Positions 1 through 8,314 of a stretch of 14,983 bases of DNA are shown piece by piece (position 1 is the stretch's first letter; each line of letters begins with the position of its first letter). This DNA is from Mageeibacillus sp. UBA5770. Lineage in GTDB: Bacteria > Bacillota_A > Clostridia > Saccharofermentanales > Saccharofermentanaceae. Both the position numbers and the translations under genes were made by a program. The stretch is taken from assembly GCA_002418705.1 (NCBI GenBank), contig DIEQ01000065.1:1-14983 (forward strand). Direction: 5' to 3'. The notes beneath the pieces were generated by a model that searched no databases, was not told the origin of the DNA, and saw nothing but the letters and a program-made list of their open reading frames with translations.

Positions 1-20
1 CGAAAGGAATGCGTATAAAT

Positions 21-572
21 ATGAAAAACTTTACAAAAATTCTGTCTATTATGGTAATTATCAGCATGATCTTATCCTTGAGCGGCTGCAGTTTCATTAC
101 TAAAAGAATTACAAGTGAAGCTAAAGCAAAAATATCCGAGCAACTCGTAAAAGATGATGATGACAGCGACGATACACAAGCTGCTGATGACGAAGATTCC
201 GAGGAGACAGAAGAACCGGCTGATACAGAATCTGATGATACAGATGAACCGGCCGCCATCACGACTTCTGATGGAAAGGGCATGGACTGGCCGGAGAAGA
301 ATATGGGTGATATCACACCGGTGACATGTAAAATTACGGCTGTTTGGAGTGATGAGAAGAGCGGATCCGTCACATTTGAAGGAATGGAAAGAGCAGAGGC
401 TGACGATTATCTTGCCGAATTTGAATCCATGGGCTTTACAAACGGTTTAGAATCCGAAGATGATGACGGCGTTTTATTTATAAAGACAAATGATGCAGGA
501 GATTCAATTATGTTCAGCTATGCTCCGGACGGTACCGGATTGATAACATATGCTACGACTGAGGCAGGCTGA
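21..572 (+). CDS. Small acidic lipoprotein, DUF6591-like C-terminal domain
   Basis: Predicted 183-aa surface lipoprotein of unknown function. Seen: a Lys-containing N-terminus, a hydrophobic stretch (residues 7-20) and a lipobox LSGC with the acylated Cys at about residue 23. A very acidic linker rich in Asp, Glu and Thr follows (about 44-78). The globular part (about 86-180) has a WPEKNMGD segment and ends in short strands such as GVLFIKTN and DSIMFSYAPDG. This pattern resembles the small DUF6591-type lipoproteins of Firmicutes, but that match is from memory and not certain. An ATG also exists at 9, but AAAGGA at 3-8 abuts it. The ATG at 21, followed by Lys, has a workable 12-nt spacing and starts a normal signal peptide. 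The gene is monocistronic at its 3' end, where a strong terminator follows. What precedes it lies outside the window. Confidence 0.8.
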   Translation: MKNFTKILSIMVIISMILSLSGCSFITKRITSEAKAKISEQLVKDDDDSDDTQAADDEDSEETEEPADTESDDTDEPAAITTSDGKGMDWPEKNMGDITPVTCKITAVWSDEKSGSVTFEGMERAEADDYLAEFESMGFTNGLESEDDDGVLFIKTNDAGDSIMFSYAPDGTGLITYATTEAG

Positions 573-599
573 TTGTTTTTACTTCACTTATGGTAAAAT

Positions 600-632
600 A
601 AGGAGTGCCGATTTTTACGGCACTCTTTTTTT
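600..632 (+). terminator. Rho-independent terminator after the lipoprotein gene
   Basis: A perfect 8-bp stem GAGTGCCG/CGGCACTC (603-610 and 618-625) with a 7-nt loop is followed directly by an uninterrupted run of eight or more T residues. It sits 30 nt after the lipoprotein stop codon. The A-rich flank upstream (595-601) could let it work on the opposite strand too, but no minus-strand gene ends here. Confidence 0.93.
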
Positions 633-696
633 ACCGTCTGGATAATAAGGTCTGAAAATATATGGCCAACGTATTGGCTGTTGAGAGGAATAAAAC

Positions 697-1866
697 ATGA
701 CAAAGTTACTAATTCGTCTTTTTGTTAAAGACAGCGATAATATGAAAGATCCGAAGGTTCGCATCCGTTATGGCAAGTTTGCAAGCATCGTCGGCATGCT
801 TTGCAATATAATTTTGTTTGGGGGTAAGCTTGCGGTTGGGCTTCTTTCCGGAAGTATTGCTATTGTTTCTGATTCTTTCAATAACATGTCAGATGCGGCA
901 ACCTGTTTTATTAACCTTTTCGGATTTCTTTTATCAGGGAAACCGGCTGACCGTGACCATCCTTTTGGACATGGCCGTATTGAATACATTACAGGTCTTA
1001 TTATGTCTTTCCTTATCGTTGCTATCGGGTTTGAGTTTTTTCGAACATCCATTGACCGGATCATTCATCCTTCACCATTATTCTTTTCCCCGATCATGGC
1101 CGGAGTCCTTATCGGATCGCTTTTTGTAAAGGGCTGGATGTATTTTTTTTACCGGACAGTTGGGCGGCGGATAGACTCACAGACTATCATTGCTGCCTCT
1201 GTTGACAGCTATTCTGATATTGCCGTTACATCCGTAACACTTATCGCCCTGCTGGTTTCTGTTTTTTGGAAGATTACCATTGACGGTTATGTCGGTGTAG
1301 GTGTTTCTATATTTGTCCTGTATGCCGGATTTAATGTTGCGAAAGATGCACTCAGCCCTCTGCTGGGTAATGAGCCGGATCCCCTTGTTGTCGAAAATCT
1401 AAAAGAACTGCTGACTTCAGATCCCAATGTACTTGGAGTTCATGATGTAATCGTGCACGATTACGGACCCGGCCGAATGATTGCCTCGGCACATGTTGAG
1501 GTTAGCTCTTCAGACAACTTTATGGAAATTCACGATGTTGTTGATCTTCTTGAGAAATCGATTGCTGATCACCTGCATATTCCGATTACAATTCATATGG
1601 ATCCAATCGATACGGATAATGCCTCAACAAAGAAAATACGCAACAGTGTCATTGAGATTGTGCGAGGACTTTCCGATAAGCTTTCGATACATGATTTCAG
1701 AATGGTACCGGGAATAACACACACAAATCTCATATTTGACATAGCTGTTCCATTTGATTATGACCTCTCCAATGACGAAATTCGAAGCAGAATTGAATTG
1801 GAATTGTCCGAAAAGTATCCTACCGTATTTTATCTGGTTATACAATTTGACCGCAGTTTCCTTTGA
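697..1866 (+). CDS. Cation diffusion facilitator (CDF) metal exporter, Mn-type site
   Basis: Predicted 389-aa membrane antiporter that exports a divalent metal in exchange for protons. Hydrophobic segments lie at about 28-52, 60-80, 98-117, 130-152, 165-190 and 197-213, giving the six-TM CDF core. The loop after TM2 has DHPFGHGRIEY (87-97), a hallmark of the family. The metal site is NxxxD in TM2 (N62, D66) and DxxxD in TM5 (D170, D174). Within the family this N/D plus D/D pattern is associated with Mn-exporting members rather than the HxxxD zinc group, so manganese is inferred. The cytoplasmic part is long (about 230-389). A first ferredoxin-like dimerisation domain ends near HMDP (about 300), and a further ~80 residues look like a second copy. 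RBS AGAGGA lies at 684-689, 7 nt before ATG. It stands alone between a terminator and the next promoter. Confidence 0.93.
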   Translation: MTKLLIRLFVKDSDNMKDPKVRIRYGKFASIVGMLCNIILFGGKLAVGLLSGSIAIVSDSFNNMSDAATCFINLFGFLLSGKPADRDHPFGHGRIEYITGLIMSFLIVAIGFEFFRTSIDRIIHPSPLFFSPIMAGVLIGSLFVKGWMYFFYRTVGRRIDSQTIIAASVDSYSDIAVTSVTLIALLVSVFWKITIDGYVGVGVSIFVLYAGFNVAKDALSPLLGNEPDPLVVENLKELLTSDPNVLGVHDVIVHDYGPGRMIASAHVEVSSSDNFMEIHDVVDLLEKSIADHLHIPITIHMDPIDTDNASTKKIRNSVIEIVRGLSDKLSIHDFRMVPGITHTNLIFDIAVPFDYDLSNDEIRSRIELELSEKYPTVFYLVIQFDRSFL

Positions 1867-1925
1867 AAGGTCTGCCCGTCAGATATGGTGTATATGTTCA
1901 TTTGGTAGATTTGAAGAAAACCGAG

Positions 1926-1934
1926 TGATATAAT
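1926..1934 (+). promoter_or_regulatory. Extended -10 promoter for the LtaS-like gene
   Basis: TGATATAAT gives a consensus TATAAT (1929-1934) preceded by the TGn extended -10 element. No good -35 box sits at 17 bp, which extended -10 promoters tolerate. The predicted start point near 1941 leaves a leader of about 45 nt before the ATG at 1986 and argues against initiation at the upstream TTG (1944). Confidence 0.6.
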
Positions 1935-1985
1935 GGGCGTCGTTTGGCGTATATGATTGCTTTTGCAAGGGAAGTGGGATATATC

Positions 1986-4523
1986 ATGGTTGTTTTAAAG
2001 AACAAGATCATCCAATTTTGCAGGAAAATATTATCCTGCATTCAGAAGGCTGATCATTTCTTTCTACGCAATAAAATATACCAGTGGCTCTGTATTCTTT
2101 TTTTCTCAATTATTGCGGTCCTCTTACTTAATAGTTATAATATTATCGATACTCATTCTAATTATTCATATCAACCGATGAGCACAATACGACTTGATAA
2201 GGGCATACCGGTTTCATTCAGTTTCCAGGCTGACAATAAAAACATGTCCTCTTTTCGTCTGTATAAGGATGTTTCACATACACGTCTGTCTGTTTCTGAT
2301 AAAGCAACGGTTTGGATCACGTCTTCGGACGGCGGGCAGATTTTATCTACGGAAGTATACCTGTATCACCCAAGCCGAAACTATATTCTGGTAAACTGCG
2401 GTAATGTCGCACTCAACAAGGATGAAGTTTACACAATCACCTTCAAAATCTCTGAATTTGCGCCCGGCTCGACATTCTATCTATCATCACATGAACTCAA
2501 TACTTTTGGATCAATCACAAGTGACACGATCAGCGGTGATCTGCCGATCGGATTAAGCCGTGTTCCGAATGTCACATATTCATATAGTGTTCTTTCATAT
2601 TCTCATATGATTCCGCATCAGATTATATTCTTTTTATTTTTGATAGGATTGTTTTTTACTAAGATCATGGAAAAGAGATGGGTGCGCGAACTGTATCGCG
2701 GTGCCTTCATATGTTCTATGATATATATAACCCAAGAAATTTTGAATGTTGCTAAATCAGACCCGATGCAATTGCTGTTCCCGCTGACACCTCAACACTA
2801 TTTTGTTTTTTTATCGGGTATGCTAATTCTCATACTGTTTTATTATCTTTTCTATGCAATTACCGGAAGCGGAACACTGGCTATTATCATAACCGGAGCA
2901 CTCGGACTTATGGCGGGCTTTGCCAATCACTTTAAAATCGTCATGCGCGGTGATCCGGCTATGCCCTGGGATTTATTCTCTGCAGGCATTGCGGCCAAAA
3001 TCTCTACAAAATACAAATTCCAGATAACCCAGCGTTTTATTGCTTCTATCATTATGATTTTTCTGATTGTGATTGTGGTCCGCCTCATATATACACCTGT
3101 TGTACGCGGAATTAGAAAGAGAATTCTTGCTGTTATAGGAACAACTTTAGTTCTTGCAGCGTTTATTGCAGGGGTTATTCTTAACCAGGGCCTGCTCCGG
3201 AACATGGATGTATCCTACTCTATGTTTCCTCCCCTTCAAAGCTATAACGAGAATGGCACCATGCTTGCGCTTGCGCTTCATATGAATCATCTTTCTGTAG
3301 AAGGGGGAGAGAATAATTCTCCGGAAGCTACGGAAGATGTTGTTGCGAAATATGTCGAACAGGTTAAAAATGAAATACCTGTTTCACCCGGACAAACGGA
3401 TGAAATTATCAAGCCTAATGTGATTTGCATTATGAGTGAATCCTTCTCGGATTTGAGTGATATGCGTGAAATTGACACTTCAGAAGAAGTCATGCCGTTT
3501 TACAATTCTCTTAAGAATTCTTCTATTTATGGTGATTTGGCAGTATCCGTCTTCGGTGGAGGAACGTGTAATACTGAATTTGAATTTTTGACCGGATATT
3601 CGGTCAAGAGCCTTCTTGCAGGATCTTCCGTTTACAGCCTGTATGTAAACCATTCGCTTGATGCCATGCCGCAGATTTATAAAGACGAGGGATACAGGAC
3701 ACTTGCGATGCATCCTTTTGATGCGACGTGGTGGGGGAGAGAGGATGCATATCCGCTGCTTGGTTTTGACCAGTTTATCAGTGATGTTGATTTTGTAGAA
3801 CCTGACCTTGTACGCAGTTATATCAGTGATAAATCAGCATTTGAACGGCTGATTTTGGAATACGAAAGCACAGATGCGGATACACCGTTCTTTTCATTCC
3901 TTATCACAATGCAGAATCACGCTGATTATACAGAATACTGGGATAACCAGGTATATGATATCAGGATTACGAATTTTCCGGAAAAATCATTCCCCTGCAC
4001 GGAACATTATTTTTCTCTTCTCCGGGAATCGGATGATGCCTTAAAAGAGCTGATAACTTATTTTCAGAGTGTTGAAGAACCAACGATTGTTGTCATTTTC
4101 GGGGATCACAAACCATTCCTTGATACTGATCTGTACAGTACGCTTCTCGGGGAGGATCTTTCACAGATTACAGCCAAACAGTCTTTATCTCTATACACAA
4201 CCCCGTATTTGATATGGGCTAATTACGATATTGGTGAAGGAAATAAGGGAATAACCAGCCCAAATCTTCTTGGACAGAGTGTTCTGGACTTGAGCGGAGT
4301 CCAGTCTCCGGATGAAAGAGCCTGTCTTCGGATTTTACAGACAAAAATTTCTGCCATGAGTGCAATTGCGGTTTTTGACAAGGATCAGACTGCGTATACA
4401 AAGGAAGATGCACTGCCCGATGACATCTACCAGATAATAGACGATTATGAATTTATACAGTATGGCAAATTATTCCTTGATGATTCAGATTCAGTACCTG
4501 AAAATCCTTCGCAGGATAGTTAG
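1986..4523 (+). CDS. LtaS-type sulfatase-fold membrane phosphotransferase with extra N-terminal extracellular domain
   Basis: Predicted 845-aa membrane enzyme of the lipoteichoic acid synthase / phosphoglycerol transferase group. By family, it would transfer glycerol-phosphate from phosphatidylglycerol outside the membrane. Seen: TM1 (about 32-50), a strand-rich, probably extracellular insert (about 56-201), then a TM cluster to about 400. The sulfatase-like domain (about 476-776) follows. Its site residues are Glu in IMSESF (E485), the nucleophile Thr in GGGTCNTEFEFLTG (T527), the TMQNH motif (H645) and FGDHKPF (D707, H708). HPFDATWWGR is also typical of this domain. All key residues are present, so it should be active. 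ATG 1986 is chosen because AAGGGAAGTGGGA precedes it closely and the promoter is at 1929-1934. A TTG (1944) or ATG (1953) would lie at or just after the transcription start. True LTA synthase cannot be told from a lipid or glycan glycerol-phosphate transferase. Confidence 0.88.
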   Translation: MVVLKNKIIQFCRKILSCIQKADHFFLRNKIYQWLCILFFSIIAVLLLNSYNIIDTHSNYSYQPMSTIRLDKGIPVSFSFQADNKNMSSFRLYKDVSHTRLSVSDKATVWITSSDGGQILSTEVYLYHPSRNYILVNCGNVALNKDEVYTITFKISEFAPGSTFYLSSHELNTFGSITSDTISGDLPIGLSRVPNVTYSYSVLSYSHMIPHQIIFFLFLIGLFFTKIMEKRWVRELYRGAFICSMIYITQEILNVAKSDPMQLLFPLTPQHYFVFLSGMLILILFYYLFYAITGSGTLAIIITGALGLMAGFANHFKIVMRGDPAMPWDLFSAGIAAKISTKYKFQITQRFIASIIMIFLIVIVVRLIYTPVVRGIRKRILAVIGTTLVLAAFIAGVILNQGLLRNMDVSYSMFPPLQSYNENGTMLALALHMNHLSVEGGENNSPEATEDVVAKYVEQVKNEIPVSPGQTDEIIKPNVICIMSESFSDLSDMREIDTSEEVMPFYNSLKNSSIYGDLAVSVFGGGTCNTEFEFLTGYSVKSLLAGSSVYSLYVNHSLDAMPQIYKDEGYRTLAMHPFDATWWGREDAYPLLGFDQFISDVDFVEPDLVRSYISDKSAFERLILEYESTDADTPFFSFLITMQNHADYTEYWDNQVYDIRITNFPEKSFPCTEHYFSLLRESDDALKELITYFQSVEEPTIVVIFGDHKPFLDTDLYSTLLGEDLSQITAKQSLSLYTTPYLIWANYDIGEGNKGITSPNLLGQSVLDLSGVQSPDERACLRILQTKISAMSAIAVFDKDQTAYTKEDALPDDIYQIIDDYEFIQYGKLFLDDSDSVPENPSQDS

Positions 4524-4579
4524 AAATACAGAAATGTGCATATGGAAGTGCGGCTCTATTCTCACATGGCTATTTACGA

Positions 4580-4585
4580 TATAAT
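4580..4585 (+). promoter_or_regulatory. Probable -10 box of the sensor-transporter operon
   Basis: A consensus TATAAT lies 42 nt upstream of the chosen start at 4622, with a predicted transcript start near 4592. The -35 region is poor: TATTCT at 4557-4562 with a 17-bp spacer, or TTCTCA at 4559-4564 with 15. That could mean a weak or activated promoter. The upstream gene shows no terminator, so read-through from it is possible. Confidence 0.45.
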
Positions 4586-4621
4586 AATTCTCGTATGGTT
4601 ATGCTCGTAGGAGGAATAATA

Positions 4622-5299
4622 ATGTCTGTTCATACTGAACAACAAACAGGATCCGGTTCCGCTGCCACCGTTTTGCGAATCGCAGTCCTTGCACTTTTTG
4701 CTATTATCACGGCAATCGTAGCTGTTTCGTTTGCAGCCCATCATATGCGTATTGGCTTTGAAAAAGAATATGCGGAGCAGGTAAACATGAAGGCGGAGCA
4801 GCTGGCTGCAACCTGTTCACTCGTAATCAGCGGTGACGAAATTGTGTCTGACCAGATAGCTGCACAGACCAAGTATGCCAGTGTTCTTCCTGTATTACTG
4901 ATCAACACGACCGACAGTACCCGGAGCAGTAAGATTTACGGGCTTTATGCATATACGAACGGATCACTTACGCCGCTTCTCCAGAGCAGCGAAACCGGTC
5001 TTTCGGCGATTCAGATTCCTGTATCCGAATGGCTTACACAGGAATCTGGTCCGTATATTATATTTGAAAGCGGCAAAGCTACCATTTTAACGCCAATTAA
5101 AGACAGTCAGGGTAAAGTCGTTGGTCTTTTTGAATTGTCTGAAACGTATACTTTCCTTAATACTTACGGAAATACTGTTGAACGCCGGGTTCTCATGAGT
5201 GTGCTGGTTTCTGTCGGCGCAGGAATTTTACTGTTTTCAATTCAATACATAATACCTGCAATCATCGGAAGAGCGAGACGCAGAGAGGAGAGATACTGA
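4622..5299 (+). CDS. Two-TM membrane protein with Cache-like extracytoplasmic sensor domain
   Basis: Predicted 225-aa protein of unknown function. TM1 (about 17-39) is followed by an amphipathic, charged stretch ([17 protein letters not shown]). An extracytoplasmic domain of about 150 residues comes next, then TM2 (about 191-213) and a short basic tail ending RARRREERY. The segment [16 protein letters not shown] just before TM2 is the usual last-strand pattern of Cache-type small-molecule sensor domains. There is no kinase, HAMP or methyl-accepting domain, so it would need a partner for output. The start is set by AGGAGG at 4609-4614, 7 nt before ATG 4622; an ATG at 4595 lacks a binding site. 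The next gene begins after a single base, so the two are translationally coupled, and its N-terminal domain has the same architecture. Cache membership is inferred from pattern, not from a search. Confidence 0.75.
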   Translation: MSVHTEQQTGSGSAATVLRIAVLALFAIITAIVAVSFAAHHMRIGFEKEYAEQVNMKAEQLAATCSLVISGDEIVSDQIAAQTKYASVLPVLLINTTDSTRSSKIYGLYAYTNGSLTPLLQSSETGLSAIQIPVSEWLTQESGPYIIFESGKATILTPIKDSQGKVVGLFELSETYTFLNTYGNTVERRVLMSVLVSVGAGILLFSIQYIIPAIIGRARRREERY

Positions 5300-5300
5300 T

Positions 5301-7496
5301 ATGCGCAATTTTTTCCTGTCAAGTATCACAACTCCGCCGCGTGGTAACCGATCTCTTGCTGCACAGCTGTCCTATTGTTTTGTAGTCATCCTTGTAATAC
5401 TCATAGTGGTTTCAACTACAATTACAGCAGCATATACGGCGGTTCTGCGCCAGGATCATGCTGATGGACTTCAGTCGGCTGCTGTTGCCTCAGCACTGGC
5501 TATTTCACATTCGGCATTGCAGGAGGGAATGAAGTACCCTTTGCCGGTTACCTCTTACTACAGCGCCGGCCAGTCATATGCATATATTATTAACATTTAT
5601 ACAAAAGCTGGGAATTCTTTCCTTCGCGTATATTCATCCAAACCGGATGAGACATCGGCTGCCGATCAGGTTACACTCGAAGGAGCCGGTGAAGAATACC
5701 GTAAATCATTTGATCAGCAGGAAGCCGTTGTTGTCAGCCGCTCAGATTCTTCAGGTAGTTATATAGCCGGAGTTGCTCCAATCATCGGGGCTGAAGGCAC
5801 CGTTTCAGGACTGCTTGAAGTATTGATGCCTGAGTCTCATTTTTATGCAACAGAGAACGGACTCTCACTTTCCTGGATATTTACTATGATTTCGATTGCT
5901 GCAGCACTCTCCATCATATATTTTGAAACTCATAAACTCCTGACAACCATGTTCGGCCAGCCCAACAGGCAGCTGCCTAAGATAATCCGTTACGGATTGT
6001 CCGGGTGCCAGTCCGTTTCGTTTTTTTCTGCAATGGCCTGTACAATGCCTCCGCTGGTTATTGCTTCATTTCTTTTGTCAGCGTCAAAAGCAGGGAAGCT
6101 GCCGCCGGTATTGTCGGTTTCCGTATATATTCTGATTGCAGGGGTACTTTTTTCTTTGGGATTCTTTGGATTCAGTTCGCTTCGTGTTTTTTTTGTCAGA
6201 CGATTTACAACCAGAATAGCTCTGATTATTTCCATTTTCATTGCATTTATTCTTCTTTTACTGTCATCTGTATTTTCAAATGTCTATATATATCTCATTA
6301 TGCTTCTTCCTATCGGTTTTTGCCTTGGTATGGTGTTCTATTTCCAGAGAGAGTACCGAATATATGCAAGCCGTCTTGGGTATGAAGAATTTAGTGAGCG
6401 GGTGATTCAAACTACCCAATATACGGGATACCTCCTCGGAGCATGTGTCGGAGCTGTATTGGCAGGCATCATTTATGAACGATTTGGTTTGTTTGCCGTA
6501 TCCGTTATCTGCGGATGCATTCTGCTTGTTGTAGGTATACAGGCGCTTCTCTTTGTACAGCATTGTCCTGTGTCATCGAGTCCTCCGCTCCATCTTCCGA
6601 ATTTCCTCTATGCCCTGACCAGCAAAAGATCCGGAACTTTTATTTTGAGCTGTGTAATAACAGCCGGCATGCAGGTTGCATTTTTCTTTTTGTATATGCC
6701 GTATTTTCTTAAGACCGTTGGTCTGTCTCTGGCGACCATTTCTTTTTATTACCTTTTGTTTTCCATTATGGGGAACGTTCTGGTCAAGTCGATTAATAAG
6801 CTTTTCCCGGACAGGCTGAATATGCAGGGGCGTATACTTCTATCGGCAATCCTGCAGGCTGCCGGTCTGCTGCTGCTGGGCTTTATGCCGACTGCAAAGA
6901 TACTTGTCGTCTCAGTTGCACTTATGGGTTCTGCATTTGGACTCCATGAATTCCGATTCCTTGATTATTACCGGGAGATGATCAGGGAAGATAAAAAGCC
7001 ATACGCCCGGGAAATTCTGGAACGCGGATTCGCATTCGGTGCAATCCTGGGATCAGCTCTATATGCATCGCTCTTTTTAGCAAACATCGGAAGTCCTGCA
7101 TACAATATGAGGATTTCACTTTTACTGTTTACACTATTAATGTCTGCGCTGCTGTTTGCATATCCTCTGGTAACGCTTCTGTATTCTCCTGTGAAACCAG
7201 ATTCTCATGGTCCCGCAGGTGATTCGCATCATGGATTTCACGAGCCACAGTCAGCGGGTCAGGATCCGTATCAGTACGGACAGGATCCTTATAGTCAGAC
7301 GCAGAACAGCCAGCCCCCTTATGGTCAGCTGCCAGACAGTCAGCCGCAATACGGCCAGCCTACGTACGGTCAGCCTGCGTACGGCCAGCCGCAGTATGGG
7401 CAGCCTCCGTATGATCAGCCGTATGGACAGCCACCGTATGGACAGCCGCCGTACGATGAATCCGGACAATATGATGAAGGGAGGACCAACCAATGA
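5301..7496 (+). CDS. MFS-like transporter with N-terminal Cache-like sensor domain and YGQP-repeat tail
   Basis: Predicted 731-aa protein, much longer than a usual MFS carrier of about 400 residues. TM1 (about 22-45) leads into an outside domain (about 46-188) that ends [18 protein letters not shown], the same Cache-like last-strand pattern as in the preceding gene, then a TM at about 190-208. About twelve more hydrophobic segments (about 225-628) follow in two halves split by a loop near 421-440 ([14 protein letters not shown]), as in MFS proteins. A GVVLAG-type motif appears as [13 protein letters not shown] (384-396). The last ~95 residues are hydrophilic and carry Tyr-Gly-Gln-Pro repeats. 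GAGAGGAGAG at 5283-5292 serves as RBS. The stop overlaps the next start (ATGA). The transported substrate is unknown. Ligand sensing coupled to transport or signalling is inferred from architecture alone. Confidence 0.78.
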   Translation: MRNFFLSSITTPPRGNRSLAAQLSYCFVVILVILIVVSTTITAAYTAVLRQDHADGLQSAAVASALAISHSALQEGMKYPLPVTSYYSAGQSYAYIINIYTKAGNSFLRVYSSKPDETSAADQVTLEGAGEEYRKSFDQQEAVVVSRSDSSGSYIAGVAPIIGAEGTVSGLLEVLMPESHFYATENGLSLSWIFTMISIAAALSIIYFETHKLLTTMFGQPNRQLPKIIRYGLSGCQSVSFFSAMACTMPPLVIASFLLSASKAGKLPPVLSVSVYILIAGVLFSLGFFGFSSLRVFFVRRFTTRIALIISIFIAFILLLLSSVFSNVYIYLIMLLPIGFCLGMVFYFQREYRIYASRLGYEEFSERVIQTTQYTGYLLGACVGAVLAGIIYERFGLFAVSVICGCILLVVGIQALLFVQHCPVSSSPPLHLPNFLYALTSKRSGTFILSCVITAGMQVAFFFLYMPYFLKTVGLSLATISFYYLLFSIMGNVLVKSINKLFPDRLNMQGRILLSAILQAAGLLLLGFMPTAKILVVSVALMGSAFGLHEFRFLDYYREMIREDKKPYAREILERGFAFGAILGSALYASLFLANIGSPAYNMRISLLLFTLLMSALLFAYPLVTLLYSPVKPDSHGPAGDSHHGFHEPQSAGQDPYQYGQDPYSQTQNSQPPYGQLPDSQPQYGQPTYGQPAYGQPQYGQPPYDQPYGQPPYGQPPYDESGQYDEGRTNQ
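7254..7457 (+). repeat. In-frame YGQP-type tandem repeat region
   Basis: Degenerate short tandem repeats in the 3' end of the MFS-like gene encode units such as [18 protein letters not shown] and DPYSQTQ (residues about 652-719). At DNA level the core is TACGGCCAGCC or TATGGACAGCC, with third-position changes between copies. This suggests the protein pattern is conserved rather than freshly amplified. Confidence 0.85.
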
Positions 7497-8272
7497 ATAT
7501 GTGGTCTCAACCTCTCACAAGAGAAAACATTGATGAATTTTTTCATATGTTTGCGCCTCCGGCATACAGGACAACGTACAGGATTCTCGGAGACACAACA
7601 AGGACTGAAAATGCGCTGACGGAAGCGTTTCTCGAAGTATATCACAGGCGTAATTCTGATGATGCAGGAGATCTGGTTTTTTTGTTCAGCGATATTTTAC
7701 AGAGACGCGTTGAAACACTTGCCGCTGCTTATCCGATTTCAGCTGCTGCGCAGATAACGAATCGTACACTTGATGAGTTCACCGAAAATTCGATTCTTTC
7801 TGAACTCCATCATCGTATAGATTCAAAACCATACAAAATATTAGAAATTTTTACTTCAACGGCAGCTGCGAGAACTTCCGCCCATGCAGATCCTATCCTT
7901 GGACAGATTCAGAAAACAGGGATTTCTTTGTTCCTGGTCCTGCAGCTTATTATTGTCGCAATTATTATTTTTGCTATAACATACACAAGTGCGAAAACGG
8001 TTTTCGGGATTGATGACATTGCTCCGCAGTCCCCTGAACGAGCTGAATTGTCAATTGAGGATTTGCTGGTTCCTGTGTTGAATTATCTGCCCCTGAAAAT
8101 ATCAGCAGAAGCGGGGGAGACGGTACCTGCCGCCGAGAGTACACTGTCATCGGAAAGCACGCCTCTAAATTCAATGGCCCCGACTGGGGAACCTGCTCTT
8201 GATACACAGGCCGGCGCTGTTACTGAACAGACTGCTTCATCCGAACCCGTAGCCTCTGCAACGCGCGGATAA
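7493..8272 (+). CDS. Single-TM protein with sigma-70 region 2-like N-terminus
   Basis: Predicted 259-aa protein, not a recognised family as a whole. Residues 14-52 read like region 2 of an ECF sigma factor: [19 protein letters not shown], then [15 protein letters not shown], compared with the usual YR-A-ILGD...AEDAxQExFLxVYR. Residues 59-80 ([16 protein letters not shown]) could match the WLyrIArN-type end of region 2. No region 4 helix-turn-helix is visible. A TM helix lies at about 143-165. The remaining ~95 residues are rich in Ser, Thr, Glu, Ala and Pro and would be outside if the N-terminus is inside. AAGGGAGG at 7477-7484 is the RBS, and the start overlaps the MFS stop, so expression is coupled. 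It may be a degenerate sigma factor reused as a membrane-bound adaptor. The sigma resemblance is from motif reading only. Confidence 0.7.
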   Translation: MNMWSQPLTRENIDEFFHMFAPPAYRTTYRILGDTTRTENALTEAFLEVYHRRNSDDAGDLVFLFSDILQRRVETLAAAYPISAAAQITNRTLDEFTENSILSELHHRIDSKPYKILEIFTSTAAARTSAHADPILGQIQKTGISLFLVLQLIIVAIIIFAITYTSAKTVFGIDDIAPQSPERAELSIEDLLVPVLNYLPLKISAEAGETVPAAESTLSSESTPLNSMAPTGEPALDTQAGAVTEQTASSEPVASATRG

Positions 8273-8314
8273 GATAGATAAAAGCTGCAGATGATCCATC
8301 ATAAGACATGTTAA

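Noticed and set aside
1944..1985. Upstream TTG or ATG start for the LtaS-like gene
   Set aside because: The predicted transcription start falls near 1941, leaving no ribosome binding site for these codons; ATG 1986 has one.
6005..6385. 126-codon open frame in another frame inside the MFS-like gene
   Set aside because: It has no ribosome binding site and is Phe/Cys-rich out-of-frame translation of TM-coding sequence.
7251..7645. Repetitive antisense frames rich in Arg, Leu and Ile over the YGQP repeats
   Set aside because: They are the reverse reading of the in-frame YGQP repeat; the repeat explains their low complexity. The region is not a CRISPR array, because there are no regular spacers.
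8273..8314. Possible terminator between the convergent operons
   Set aside because: Only ATGATCCATCAT is found, with a 2-nt loop and no T-run on either side, which is not a credible terminator.
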